Shown here: positions 9,186 through 20,380 of the stretch, piece after piece
How positions within the stretch are numbered: the first letter of the stretch is position 1
Layout of the letters: each line of letters opens with the position of its first letter
Source of the DNA: Helianthus annuus
Taxonomy: Eukaryota > Streptophyta > Magnoliopsida > Asterales > Asteraceae
Direction of reading: 5' to 3'
NCBI RefSeq assembly: GCF_002127325.2
Contig: NC_035436.2
Coordinates: 107,345,591-107,409,590 of the forward strand
DNA: 64,000 bases
Notes under the pieces: model-generated
The model's input: the letters and a program-made list of their open reading frames with translations, nothing else
The model's database searches: none
Told to the model about the DNA's origin: nothing
Program-made: the position numbers and the translations under genes

Positions 9186-10166
9186 ATTTACTTGCTGTTA
9201 AAGACATTATCCTTTTCTCTCTTCTTTGCTTCTCTCTATTCTTTTGGACTTCTAATATACAAGCCTTTCCTAAGGCTAACACAATACACACATGGAAGCT
9301 TTGAAGACACTCTTACAACACAATCGAAATGATTCATCAAGATAGGGGTGATTCCCACACTTGGTGATGATTTTCACTCAGCTATACTTTGATTTTTGCA
9401 CGAAATCTACCCTCAAGTTAGGAGTGATATCCAAACCTTGTTGGGAGTTTCCATTTCATATTCTAGTGGACTCTCATCTTTGGATGAGTACCAACCACAT
9501 CAGGGTACGATGTTATCAAGTTAGAGGTGAAACTCGCATCTTGTTTAACTAGTCCCATTCTTTGATTTTCGATCTCGCCAAAGTTTCGATTTTCCCAATC
9601 GATTAAGGACGTGTAGTAACTGGAAGGACAAACATCGTTAGTCGCTCCTCGATGAGAATGTTTGTCTATTAGGCCAAAGCACGTCTCCTTAATTCGAAAA
9701 GGATTTCGATTCACTTTGGAATAGTCTATGTTACGTTCCGTGACACTCCATATTTTTATGATGAATCTCTTTTTATGTTATCTCAATTATCATGTGATTT
9801 ACATTTTGAGCGTTATCTTCATTTCAAGTTTGGGAACACGAAGCACGTTATTATCGCAATCTAAAACAATTAATAATTACTCCTTCGTGAACAAACTAAA
9901 TTTATCTTGCTTTCATTATACATGATATTCTATGTGTAACACTATGTTATTCTATGTGCAATACTATGCTATTCTATGTGAAACTATTTGGCAATTCATG
10001 TGAAAAACAATGTGCTATGTGATGCATACATGAAATCAATTTTCCTAAACAAAAACATTATGATCAAAGTCTCATTTATTTCCCTCTTTTTGAATCATTA
10101 GATGTCATCTTTTCAAAAGTTTTCCTCTTAGATTTCGAGGACGAAATCTCCTAAAGTAGGGGAGAC
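9027..10166 (+). mobile_element. Element A internal region 1 (1140 bp, no gag/pol)
   Basis: It begins GATTGGTATCAGAGC (primer site) and ends TCGAGGACGAAATC...AAAGTAGGGGAGAC, a purine tract typical of Tekay/Del-like gypsy elements. The frames of 63 to 84 codons in it recur in internal 2 because the two are copies; none resembles a known domain. The element is therefore of the non-autonomous LARD/TRIM kind, with an internal region shorter than its LTR. Confidence 0.88.
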
Positions 10167-10621
10167 TGTGACATCTCGTATTTTCAATCTTTCCATTTTT
10201 GGCAAGTCTACTTGTACTTTCTATTTTTGTAAGTTGTACCTTCGTGGTATTTGTTTCAAATTCCAAATTGTACTCGAGACTTGAAATCATAATGAAAATG
10301 CATGATTTTATCCATATTTTGTGTTTGAATGCTATGTATTGTTGAAACAATTGAAACACGTTGAAACTATGTTAAACACGTAAAAACAGAGAAATTACAT
10401 CTTAATCTCAGCTCTTAAATTCATCGTTGCCAAGAGATTACCCTAAACCGTGCAAAAATTGGGAATTTATACGCTAATTCGGTAAAAATATTGAAGTTTG
10501 GGTTAAATTTGATTTTTATATTATTTTATTAATATTCTAGATAAATAAAATAACAATTTAAATTAAATAAATAATTATTTCTGAATTTTTATTGATGTTT
10601 TAAGCATTTTCGTTAAATAAC

Positions 10622-10695
10622 CTAACCTGGTTAGCTTTTACTAAAGGGCAGCACTAACTGAGTTGGAAAACTCAGTTAGTGGCTAACCCAGTTAG
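10622..10695. repeat. Compound inverted repeat in element A LTR2
   Basis: Inner perfect 13-bp arms CACTAACTGAGTT and AACTCAGTTAGTG (10652-10681) with a 4-base loop lie inside outer 14-bp arms CTAACCTGGTTAGC and GCTAACCCAGTTAG that have two mismatches. The copy in LTR3 starts near 14318. It might be a tiny foldback insertion or a regulatory structure. Confidence 0.75.
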
Positions 10696-10710
10696 TTAAA
10701 ACTAACTTAT

Positions 10711-10812
10711 AAAAAAAAAGGGATTAAATCCCAAGGATATGAGCGAACCGGGGATCGAACCTGCGACCTTTTGGTTCCCAGACACGCGCATCAACCAACT
10801 GGACTGCCTTCA
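10711..10812 (-). mobile_element. tRNA-derived SINE-like unit inside element A LTR2
   Basis: Read on the minus strand, there is a box-A-like stretch (AGTCCAGTTGGTTGATGCG), about 35 bases on a perfect box B (GGTTCGATCCC), then the short hairpin GGGATTTAATCCC running into nine T, which resembles a Pol III terminator. The arms do not fold into a proper tRNA cloverleaf, so I read it as a SINE or tRNA relic rather than a tRNA gene. No clear target duplication. Confidence 0.6.
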
Positions 10813-10968
10813 TATTTGTTAAAGGATCCAGAAGCATTTATATTTAAGCTAACATTAATGACGAGAATTCAAAACAAAAATGTAACCGCCTGTTCTTCGT
10901 CTTCTTCAACCCTTGAACTGCTTACCGGACATGACTGTTCGATTCCGTAACTAGTCACCTGCATTGTC

Positions 10969-10976
10969 TATAAAAA
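10969..10976 (+). promoter_or_regulatory. Putative TATA box of element A LTR2
   Basis: TATAAAAA, followed by a GC-richer segment rich in CACCGGAG. The LTR3 counterpart is at 14667-14674. Likely Pol II start for the element. Confidence 0.6.
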
Positions 10977-11199
10977 CCGACCGAAACTCAGTCTCTTCGG
11001 TCCCTTCATTCTCGATCACCGATCATCGAAACCGAAACCGTAACCTTCGCCCACCGTCGTTCAAGACCCCGCCGGAAGTCTTGCACCACCACCGGAGCCG
11101 TCACCTTACCGGAGTTCACCACCGGAGCACCTCCGCACGTCCGCCGTCGCCGGTAACGATTTTCCGTTTCCGTTTTCGTCTGTGTTCGATTATTACTGT

Positions 11200-11900
11200 T
11201 AACATATTATTGTTATTATTATTATGATTATTAATATTATTATTATGTTATTATTATTAATATTATTATTATTAATATATCAGGTTTAATATATTTAATA
11301 TTTATATAAAATCAGAATTTATTTAACTTATTTAAATAATCAGAATTTTTTTATAAAATCAGAATTATTTTTATATTTCAGAAATATTAATAACAGAATT
11401 AATATTTAAATCAAAATTATTATTATTTTCAGATTTATTATCAGGAATAATTATCTATTATAAATCAGAATTAATATTTTAATCAGAATTATTAGTTGTG
11501 TTATTTATATAGTTCTGATTAATTATTTTAAAAATCAGAATTTTATAAAAACAGAATTTATATTACACATATTTAATTATTTCAGAATTTATTATTTAAT
11601 TTGTCTTTCAGATTTATTATCTTATTTTATATAACTAGAATTTTATAAATAAGTTTATTATTTATAGAATTGTTAATGTTAAATTATTTATTTTAGATTG
11701 TTAATTTAAATAATTTTATACATATTCTTGTTTATTTAATCAAATACTTTGGTAATTCTATTTGTGATATTTGGTAGAATTAATCTTTATTTTTATCTAT
11801 TTATTTGTCATAAATTATTAAATATATAAGGCATCTAATTTATATAATTTAGAGATATTAATTCTATTTTATTGATTGCCTTGTTAATTAATAATTCCCA
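11200..11900. repeat. AT-rich low-complexity tract, element A LTR2
   Basis: (TTA)n-like runs are followed by many scattered CAGAATTT(A/T) words. No coding potential. The counterpart at 14900-15600 differs by small indels. Confidence 0.8.
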
Positions 11901-12020
11901 AAATTCCCAATAATTGATAAATCCTTCCAACTTAATAGGGTAATCTTCTTGTGCACATCTCTTGGGATTCTATCATTTTATTTATTCTATCTTATTCCAA
12001 GAAACGCAACGCACTCTAAG

Positions 12021-12499
12021 GTGAGTATACTTGACCCATTCTCTTTTTACACTTTTGGGTGTAGTATGCATTTCCTATATAAAAAAAAACACTATGTTAA
12101 ACATTTTTGCACTATCTATCCACATTCTTGTGAATCTATTTGACTCATGTTAATCATGTTATGCTAATGTTATACATTTATGGCTGTGTGTTCATTAACT
12201 TTGCAAGCCTCCCCTAACAATGGCAGCGCTGTAGGTTGTAACGCCCCTCCCGTAATATTATGGGTATTGTTAGGATTTTTAACTCTATGTTACCACCCTT
12301 TCGAGGGTTAGGCTATGTTAATTGCGTTAAACTATGGTTTGAACACATAGTTTCATCGTTACGAGTATAACTGTTAATATGAATTCAAGTATTCACGTGG
12401 ACTAGATCCTGTTAAACTATTTTAACTCTATTATGCTATGTACAAACTTGTATACTCGCCAGCATTATTTGTTGACTTTATTTTAAATGCATACTGCAG
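12021..12499 (+). other. Possible LTR intron, element A LTR2
   Basis: Donor CTAAG/GTGAGTATAC (a near-perfect plant donor) and acceptor GCATACTGCAG/GGTGATG, 479 nt. Element B entered LTR1 within the matching stretch. Confidence 0.5.
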
Positions 12500-12722
12500 G
12501 GTGATGATACAAGAAGTGAAGAAATAAATAGGATGGCTTAGAAACCCACCTTGAAATAAATCATGTTTTATGTTTGTTATTTCCTTTTTATGACATTATG
12601 TATGAAACTTTGGAATTTTAATAAATGAAAATTTAATTATATTGTCACATTTAGTGTTATGATGTCTTTGAACAGTTTGTACGTCTCATCCCGATGTTTC
12701 CGCCATCGGTTGGGGTGTGACA

Positions 12723-13862
12723 GATTGGTATCAGAGCACTACTATAGGGAATTAGGTAGGATTGCCATACTTTTCCCTAGTCTATAGTAGGAGTACTCTG
12801 ATACCAGATTGGTATCAGAGCCATAACTATAGGGAATTAGGAATGCCTTGCTTGCCTAGTCTATAGTTTAGGAGCTTTCTCATTTACTTGCTGTTAAAGA
12901 CATTATCCTTTTCTCTCTTCTTTGCTTCTCTCTATTCTTTTGGACTTCTAATATACAAGCCTTTCCTAAGGCTAACACAATACACACATGGAAGCTTTGA
13001 AGACACTCTTACAACACAATCGAAATGATTCATCAAGATAGGGGTGATTCCCACACTTGGTGATGATTTTCACTCAGCTATACTTTGATTTTTGCACGAA
13101 ATCTACCCTCAAGTTAGGAGTGATATCCAAACCTTGTTGGGAGTTTCCATTTCATATTCTAGTGGACCCTCATCTTTGGATGAGTACCAACCACATCAGG
13201 GTACGATGTTATCAAGTTAGAGGTGAAACTCGCATCTTGTTTAACTAGTCCCATTCTTTGATTTTCGATCTCGCCAAAGTTTCGATTTTCCCAATCGATT
13301 AAGGACGTGTAGTAACTGGAAGGACAAACATCGTTAGTCGCTCCTCGATGAGAATGTTTGTCTATTAGGCCAAAGCACGTCTCCTTAATTCGAAAAGGAT
13401 TTCGATTCACTTTGGAATAGTCTATGTTACGTTCCGTGACACTCCATATTTTTATGATGAATCTCTTTTTATGTTATCTCAATTATCATGTGATTTACAT
13501 TTTGAGCGTTATCTTCATTTCAAGTTTGGGAACACGAAGCACGTTATTATCGCAATCTAAAACAATTAATAATTACTCCTTCGTGAACAAACTAAATTTA
13601 TCTTGCTTTCATTATACATGATATTCTATGTGTAACACTATGTTATTCTATGTGCAATACTATGCTATTCTATGTGAAACTATTTGGCAATTCATGTGAA
13701 AAACAATGTGCTATGTGATGCATACATGAAATCAATTTTCCTAAACAAAAACATTATGATCAAAGTCTCATTTATTTCCCTCTTTTTGAATCATTAGATG
13801 TCATCTTTTCAAAAGTTTTCCTCTTAGATTTCGAGGACGAAATCTCCTAAAGTAGGGGAGAC
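12723..13862 (+). mobile_element. Element A internal region 2 (1140 bp, no gag/pol)
   Basis: Copy of 9027-10166; I saw one base difference (CTCTCATC against CCCTCATC). It has the same duplicated primer site and stem-loops (stems at 12739-12747/12782-12790 and 12825-12832/12861-12868) and the same purine tract at its end. Confidence 0.9.
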
Positions 13863-14408
13863 TGTGACATCTCGTATTTTCAATCTTTCCATTTTTGGCA
13901 AGTCTACTTGTACTTTCTATTTTTGTAAGTTGTACCTTCGTGGTATTTGTTTCAAATTCCAAATTGTACTCGAGACTTGAAATCATAATGAAAATGCATG
14001 ATTTTATCCATATTTTGTGTTTGAATGCTATGTATTGTTGAAACAATTGAAACACGTTGAAACTATGTTAAACACGTAAAAACAGAGAAATTACATCTTA
14101 ATCTCAGCTCTTAAATTCATCGTTGCCAAGAGATTACCCTAAACCGTGCAAAAATTGGGAATTTATACGCTAATTCGGTAAAAATATTGAAGTTTGGGTT
14201 AAATTTGATTTTTATATTATTTTATTAATATTCTAGATAAATAAAATAACAATTTAAATTAAATAAATAATTATTTCTGAATTTTTATTGATGTTTTAAG
14301 CATTTTCGTTAAATAACCTAACCTGGTTAGCTTTTACTAAAGGGCAGCACTAACTGAGTTGGAAAACTCAGTTAGTGGCTAACCCAGTTAGTTAAAACTA
14401 ACTTATAC

Positions 14409-14508
14409 AAAAAAAAAGGGATTAAATCCCAAGGATATGAGCGAACCGGGGATCGAACCTGCGACCTTTTGGTTCCCAGACACGCGCATCAACCAACTGG
14501 ACTGCCTT
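14409..14508 (-). mobile_element. tRNA-derived SINE-like unit inside element A LTR3
   Basis: Same box-A-like, box B and T-run arrangement as in LTR2. Its presence in both LTRs shows it was in the LTR before the last replication of element A. Confidence 0.6.
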
Positions 14509-15715
14509 CATATTTGTTAAAGGATCCAGAAGCATTTATATTTAAGCTAACATTAATGACGAGAATTCAAAACAAAAATGTAACCGCCTGTTCTTCGTCT
14601 TCTTCAACCCTTGAACTGCTTACCGGACATGACTGTTCGATTCCGTAACTGGTCACCTGCATTGTCTATAAAAACCGACCGAAACTCAGTCTCTTCGGTC
14701 CCTTCATTCTCGATCACCGATCATCGAAACCGAAACCGTAACCTTCGCCCACCGTCGTTCAAGACCCCGCCGGAAGTCTTGCACCACCACCGGAGCCGTC
14801 ACCTTACCGGAGTTCACCACCGGAGCACCTCCGCACGTCCGCCGTCGCCGGTAACGATTTTCCGTTTCCGTTTTCGTCTGTGTTCGATTATTAGTGTTAA
14901 CATATTATTGTTATTATTATTATGATTATTAATATTATTATTATGTTATTATTATTATTATTATTATTAATATATCAGGTTTAATATATTTAATATTTAT
15001 ATAAAATCAGAATTTATTTAACTTATTTAAATAATCAGAATTTTTTTATAAAATCAGAATTATTTTTATATTTCAGAAATATTAATAACAGAATTAATAT
15101 TTAAATCAAAATTATTATTATTTTCAGATTTATTATCAGGAATAATTATCTATTATAAATCAGAATTAATATTTTAATCAGAATTATTAGTTGTGTTATT
15201 TATATAGTTCTGATTTATTATTTAAAAATCAGAATTTTTATAAAAACAGAATTTATATTACACATATTTAATTATTTCAGAATTTATTATTTAATTTGTC
15301 TTTCAGATTTATTATCTTATTTTATATAACTAGAATTTTATAAATAAGTTTATTATTTATAGAATTGTTAATGTTAAATTATTTATTTTAGATTGTTAAT
15401 TTAAATAATTTTATACATATTCTTGTTTATTTAATCAAATACTTTGGTAATTCTATTTGTGATATTTGGTAGAATTAATCTTTATTTTTATCTATTTATT
15501 TGTCATAAATTATTAAATATATAAGGCATCTAATTTATATAATTTAGAGATATTAATTCTATTTTATTGATTGCCTTGTTAATTAATAATTCCCAAAATT
15601 CCCAATAATTGATAAATCCTTCCAACTTAATAGGGTAATCTTCTTGTGCACATCTCTTGGGATTCTATCATTTTATTTATTCTATCTTATTCCAAGAAAC
15701 GCAACGCACTCTAAG

Positions 15716-16195
15716 GTGAGTATACTTGACCCATTCTCTTTTTACACTTTTGGGTGTAGTATGCATTTCCTATATAAAAAAAAAACACTATGTTAAACAT
15801 TTTTGCACTATCTATCCACATTCTTGTGAATCTATTTGACTCATGTTAATCATGTTATGCTAATGTTATACATTTATGGCTGTGTGTTCATTAACTTTGC
15901 AAGCCTCCCCTAACAATGGCAGCGCTGTAGGTTGTAACGCCCCTCCCGTAATATTATGGGTATTGTTAGGATTTTTAACTCTATGTTACCACCCTTTCGA
16001 GGGTTAGGCTATGTTAATTGCGTTAAACTATGGTTTGAACACATAGTTTCATCGTTACGAGTATAACTGTTAATATGAATTCAATTATTCACGTGGACTA
16101 GATCCTGTTAAACTATTTTAACTCTATTATGCTATGTACAAACTTGTATACTCGCCAGCATTATTTGTTGACTTTATTTTAAATGCATACTGCAG
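15716..16195 (+). other. Possible LTR intron, element A LTR3
   Basis: CTAAG/GTGAGTATAC to ACTGCAG, 480 nt, matching LTR2. Confidence 0.5.
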
Positions 16196-16418
16196 GGTGA
16201 TGATACAAGAAGTGAAGAAATAAATAGGATGGCTTAGAAACCCACCTTGAAATAAATCATGTTTTATGTTTGTTATTTCCTTTTTATGACATTATGTATG
16301 AAACTTTGGAATTTTAATAAATGAAAATTTAATTATATTGTCACATTTAGTGTTATGATGTCTTTGAACAGTTTGTACGTCTCATCCCGATGTTTCCGCC
16401 ATCGGTTGGGGTGTGACA

Positions 16419-18935
16419 ACCATCAAGAACCCTTACCCTTTCCCGCGTATCGACGACCTATTCGATCAGTTGCAAGGATCGAGCTACTACTCAAAGATTG
16501 ACCTACGATCGGGCTATCATCAGCTAAGAGTCCGTAATGAAGACATCTCCAAAACTGCATTCAGAACTCGTTATGGTCATTATGAATTCCTCGTCATGCC
16601 CTTTGGAATGACTAACGCGCCTGCGGTTTTCATGGACCTCATGAACCGAGTGTGCAAGCCTTACCTCGACAAATTCGTGATTGTGTTTATCGACGACATC
16701 CTGATCTACTCAAAAAGTCAAGAAGAGCATGAACAGCATCTACGCCTTATCCTCGAACTCCTTCGCAAAGAACAACTGTACGCCAAGTTCTCGAAATGCG
16801 ACTTCTGGCTTCCGAGAAGTCCATTTCCTTGGGCAGGTGGTCAATAAGGACGGGATTCACGTCGACCCAGCTAAGATCGACTCTATAAAGAATTGGCCTA
16901 CCCCTAAGACCCCGACCGAAGTTCGTCAATTCTTGGGATTGGCAGGATACTATCGTAGATTTATCAAGGGGTTCTCAAAGATTGCTCAGCCCCTCATGGT
17001 CTCACTCAGAAGAGTATTGCTTACAAATGGAATGAAGCCCAGGAATCCGCATTTCAGAAGCTAAAGGATAACCTCTGTAGTGCTCCTATTCTTTCGTTAC
17101 CTGAAGGTACCGACGATTTCGTGGTTTACTGCGATGCGTCTATTCATGGGCTTGGTTGCGTGCTGATGCAACGCGAGAAAGTTATTGCTTACGCTTCTCG
17201 ACAACTTAAGACTCACGAAAGAAACTACACTACGTACGACTTGGAGCTGGGAGCAGTGGTTTTTGCTCTTAAGATATGGAGACATTACCTGTACGGTACC
17301 AGGTGCACTATTTACACCGATCACAGGAGTCTCGAGCATATCTTCCAGCAAAAGGAATTAAACATGCGACAACGTCGATGGGTCGAACTCTTGAATGATT
17401 ATGAATGCGCAATCAAGTACCATCCGGGCAAGGCCAATGTCGTGGCAGACGCCCTCAGCCGAAAGGACACTACACCCAAGCGCGTGCGAGCGCTACAACT
17501 CACCATCCAGTCTAACCTCCCTACTCAGATTCGAAATGCTCAGGATGAAGCACTGAAACCAGAAAACATCAGGGCTGAGTCCCTGCGAGGATCGAGGCAA
17601 CGATTAGAACAAAAAGAAGATGGCGCTTACTACATGACAAGGCGCATTTGGGTTCCACTCTACGGAGATCTACGTGAACTTGTAATGAACGAAGCCCATA
17701 AGTCCTGTTACTCAGTACATCCTGGTTCGGATAAGATGTACCACGACTTAAGAACCACGTATTGGTGGCCTGGCATGAAAGCCCACATAGCAACATATGT
17801 CAGCAAATGTTTGACCTGCGCGAGAGTCAAGACTGAGTATCAGAAACCAGCAGGTCTACTCCAACAACCAGAAATCCCGAAATGGAAATGGGAGCAAATT
17901 TCCATGGATTTCGTTACTGGCCTACCTAGATCCCAACGTGGGAATGATACTATCTGGGTGATAGTAGATCGATTGACCAAGTCTGCACACTTTTTGGGCA
18001 TCAAGGAGATAGATAAGTTTTCTACCTTGGCAGAGGTTTACTTAAAGAAAGTAGTTTCGAGGCACGGGGTGCCGACTTCCATTATTTCCGATCGAGACGC
18101 ACGATTTACTTCGGAGTTGTGGCAAGCTATGCACACATCCTTTGGATCACGTTTGGACATGAGCACTGCTTATTACCCACAAGCGGATGGACAGTCTAAA
18201 CGCACCATCCAAACCCTGGAAGACATGCTTAGAGCATGTGTGATCGATTTTGGCAAGAATTGGGAGAAGCATCTACCGCTAGTGGAGTTCTCCTATAATA
18301 ACAGCTACCACACCAGCATTCAGGCAGCACCCTTCGAGGCATTGTACGGTCGTAAATGCCGATCACCTCTTTGCTGGGCGGAAGTGGGTGACAGCCAGGT
18401 CACAGGCCCAGAACTGGTGGTAGACACGACGGAGAAGATTGCCCAGATCAGACAACGCATGGCGGCCGCTCGTGACCGTCAGAAAAGCTACGCTGATAAG
18501 CGTAGGAAACCGCTAGAATTCCAGGTCGGGGACCGGGTTCTACTTAAAGTCTCACCCTGGAAGGGTGTGGTTCGTTTCGGTAAACGGGGCAAGCTTAATC
18601 CGCGATATGTTGGACCATTCGAAATTACCGAGAAAATCGGTAAGGTGGCTTATAGATTGAATCTGCCTGAAGAGCTGAGTGCGGTGCACAATGTCTTTCA
18701 CGTGTCTAATCTGAAGAACTGTCTGTCAGATGAAACACTCATAATCCCCTTCAAGGAACTCACTATTGATGAACAGCTACACTTTACTGAGGAACCGATT
18801 GAGATCACGGATCGAGAAATCAAAACCCTCAAACGTAGCCAGATACCTCTCGTGCGAGTTTGTTGGAATTCGCGACGTGGCCTAGAGTTCACCTGCGAGC
18901 GGGAAGACCAGATGAAGTGCAAGTATCCCCAGTAA
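16419..18935 (+). pseudogene. pol: Element D pol: RT, RNase H, integrase, chromodomain-like tail (frameshifted, 5' truncated by A)
   Basis: The frame enters at the RT motif [11 protein letters not shown]. The RT catalytic FIDDILIYS is intact near 16690. An extra base near 16805 shifts the frame before EVHFLG, and a second slip near 17000 lies just before LTQKS. From there one frame runs to 18935: RNase H (VYCDAS near 17130, TDHRSLEHI), integrase HHCC zone (CLTCARVK near 17815), the DDE core ([28 protein letters not shown]), and a tail with RVCWNSRRGLEFTCERE, where related copies have TWE. The stop at 18933 falls a few codons earlier than in C. The enzyme is interrupted upstream by array A. 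Confidence 0.92.
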
Positions 18936-18959
18936 CGAAACTCCCAGCACTGAAGCTAC

Positions 18960-19092
18960 AACCGAATTTCGGGACGAAATTCCAAACTAACGGGGGGATG
19001 ATGTGACACCCTGTTGAAACGCTCTCACTCATACTAGCTTGACAGTGGCTGCCTTAACTTTCGGGACGGAAGTTCTTAAAACTTGGGGATAA
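18960..19092 (+). other. Element D polypurine-tract region, two tract-like copies
   Basis: ACGGGGGGATGATGTGACACC near 18990 looks like a purine tract plus LTR start but is not the LTR edge. The tract actually abutting the LTR is CTTGGGGATAA (about 19082-19092). A GGGACGAAATTCC or GGGACGGAAG stretch precedes each. Confidence 0.7.
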
Positions 19093-19375
19093 TGTGACAC
19101 TCTAGGTTTTCCCGAGCAACCTCCTTGTATTACCCTTTGGTGTACTTATATTATTAAATGAAAGTTCGTGAATTATCATGAAGAGTTATGTGATCCTTGT
19201 ATTAAGTATGTGAACTATATATATATATATATGTATGTGTATGATAGTGAACCGAGACCATGAACCCGACTCGAGACCACTCTCGGTCTCGAGTAAACAG
19301 TAAACGGTTGGGCCGGTTGGGCCGCAACCTCCCTTAGCCCACTCGAAACCCTTGTAGGGTGCACCACCCACCGAG

Positions 19376-19383
19376 TATAAAAC
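19376..19383 (+). promoter_or_regulatory. Putative TATA box of element D LTR
   Basis: TATAAAAC in a C-rich context (GAGTATAAAACCCCTC), followed about 30 bp on by a CT-rich ACTCTCACACACTCTCTC stretch typical of plant transcript starts. Confidence 0.65.
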
Positions 19384-20139
19384 CCCTCATCCACCTTCTC
19401 CCTTACACTCTCACACACTCTCTCCCTCACTAAAACCCTAGAACCACAAGACCTCCTCTCCTTTCTCTCGGACCAAACCGGTGACAACAAGGACACTCGG
19501 CTCGGTTCAAGCTCGGAATCACCATTCGGAAGCTCACTCATCGACCCTTCATACCCTCACACTTCGAGTCTCTACCGGTTAGTGTTCTAATGTGTATTAG
19601 GTGTTATATGTGTGTTAGATGCCTTGTGTGCTTGATGAATGAAATATATGCTTAACCTCTTTTACATGACCTTGATTGATTTGGTGAGTAAAAATCATGA
19701 ATTACATGAAGATTGATGTTCATCTATGATGTAGATGCTTGGTTTCTAGATAGAGTGGTTTGTTAATAATCATGCTAACTTGACATATGAATAAGTAGAA
19801 AAATGCTTGAATATGGTGCTATCATGTTCTCGGTTGGTTGTGTGAATGATGATGATCGATAGTACATTAAACTAGGTGTATTATGCTAGCATAAATCGGT
19901 TTAAATGAGTATGTTTGTTTAGGATGAAAACCCTAAAGATGAACTAGATGAATATGTGTTGAATGTGTTTGAATGTTGTTACAAATATTTGAAAAACTTG
20001 TTGTTTGATCCATTTTGGTTAAGTGTTAGACAAGGGAACATGTTTGTGAAACCTTATTGGATAGTACTTAATGGCATGAAATCAGAATTCTGTTACATAG
20101 TACATTTCGGGCAGATGCATCAGAATCAGCAGGTAAACG

Positions 20140-20380
20140 ACTCGAGACCAACGGTTGCGACTCGAGACCTGGACCAAGCAACTTCAAAACGGACTTCAGG
20201 GACTCGAGACCATCAAGGTCTCGACTCGAGACCACATCGTGACAACTCGAGACGGGACTCGAGATCTCCGGGGTTGCAAGTCATGCTTGCACCACTCGAG
20301 ACCAGCCATTACAAGCCGAGACCTCCTGGTTGCGACTCGAGACCGCATGTTCTCGAGTCGAGACCACCTTGTCTCGACTG
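20140..20380. repeat. Cluster of GACTCGAGACC words, element D LTR
   Basis: About a dozen ACTCGAGACC or GGTTGCGACTCGAG variants. The same vocabulary as in B (opposite strand) and H, placed between the TATA box and the donor-like site. Confidence 0.7.

Larger units (their letters stand above)
10167..12722 (+). repeat. Element A LTR2 (2556 bp)
   Basis: TGTGACATCTCG to GGGTGTGACA. In order: about 450 bp of plain AT-rich sequence; a compound hairpin (10622-10695); a tRNA-derived unit on the minus strand (10711-10812); a TATA box (10969-10976) followed by a GC-richer leader; a very AT-rich tract (11200-11900); and a GT-AG intron-like pair (12021-12499). It differs from LTR3 at only a handful of bases by eye. 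Confidence 0.92.
1..16418 (+). mobile_element. Element A: tandem array of a non-coding LTR retrotransposon (3 LTRs, 2 internal regions)
   Basis: The order is LTR1 (partial, 1-376 and 8591-9026), internal 1 (9027-10166), LTR2 (10167-12722), internal 2 (12723-13862), LTR3 (13863-16418). LTR2 and LTR3 are each 2556 bp and each internal region is 1140 bp. LTRs begin TGTGACATC and end GGGTGTGACA; each internal region starts with a tRNA-iMet primer site and ends with the purine tract AAAGTAGGGGAGAC. There is no gag or pol, so the element must depend on proteins supplied in trans. At 16419 the sequence changes abruptly to gypsy reverse transcriptase code, so the array is inserted in element D. Its left end and the matching target duplication lie outside the window. 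LTR1 is interrupted by element B. Confidence 0.9.
13863..16418 (+). repeat. Element A LTR3 (2556 bp)
   Basis: Terminal LTR of the array, with the hairpin (from about 14318), SINE-like unit, TATA box (14667-14674), AT-rich tract and intron-like pair in the same order as LTR2. It ends GTGTGACA at 16418; the next base belongs to element D's RT code. Confidence 0.92.

Noticed and set aside
10715..10812. A functional tRNA gene
   Set aside because: Box B is perfect but the T-arm and acceptor arm do not pair, and the unit sits inside the LTR in both copies; a SINE or tRNA relic fits better.
10964..11227. Plant protein starting MSIKTDRNSVSSVP in A LTR2 (and the longer copy in LTR3)
   Set aside because: It lies just after the TATA box in the LTR leader, ends in a TTA repeat read as leucines, and its start differs between the two copies.
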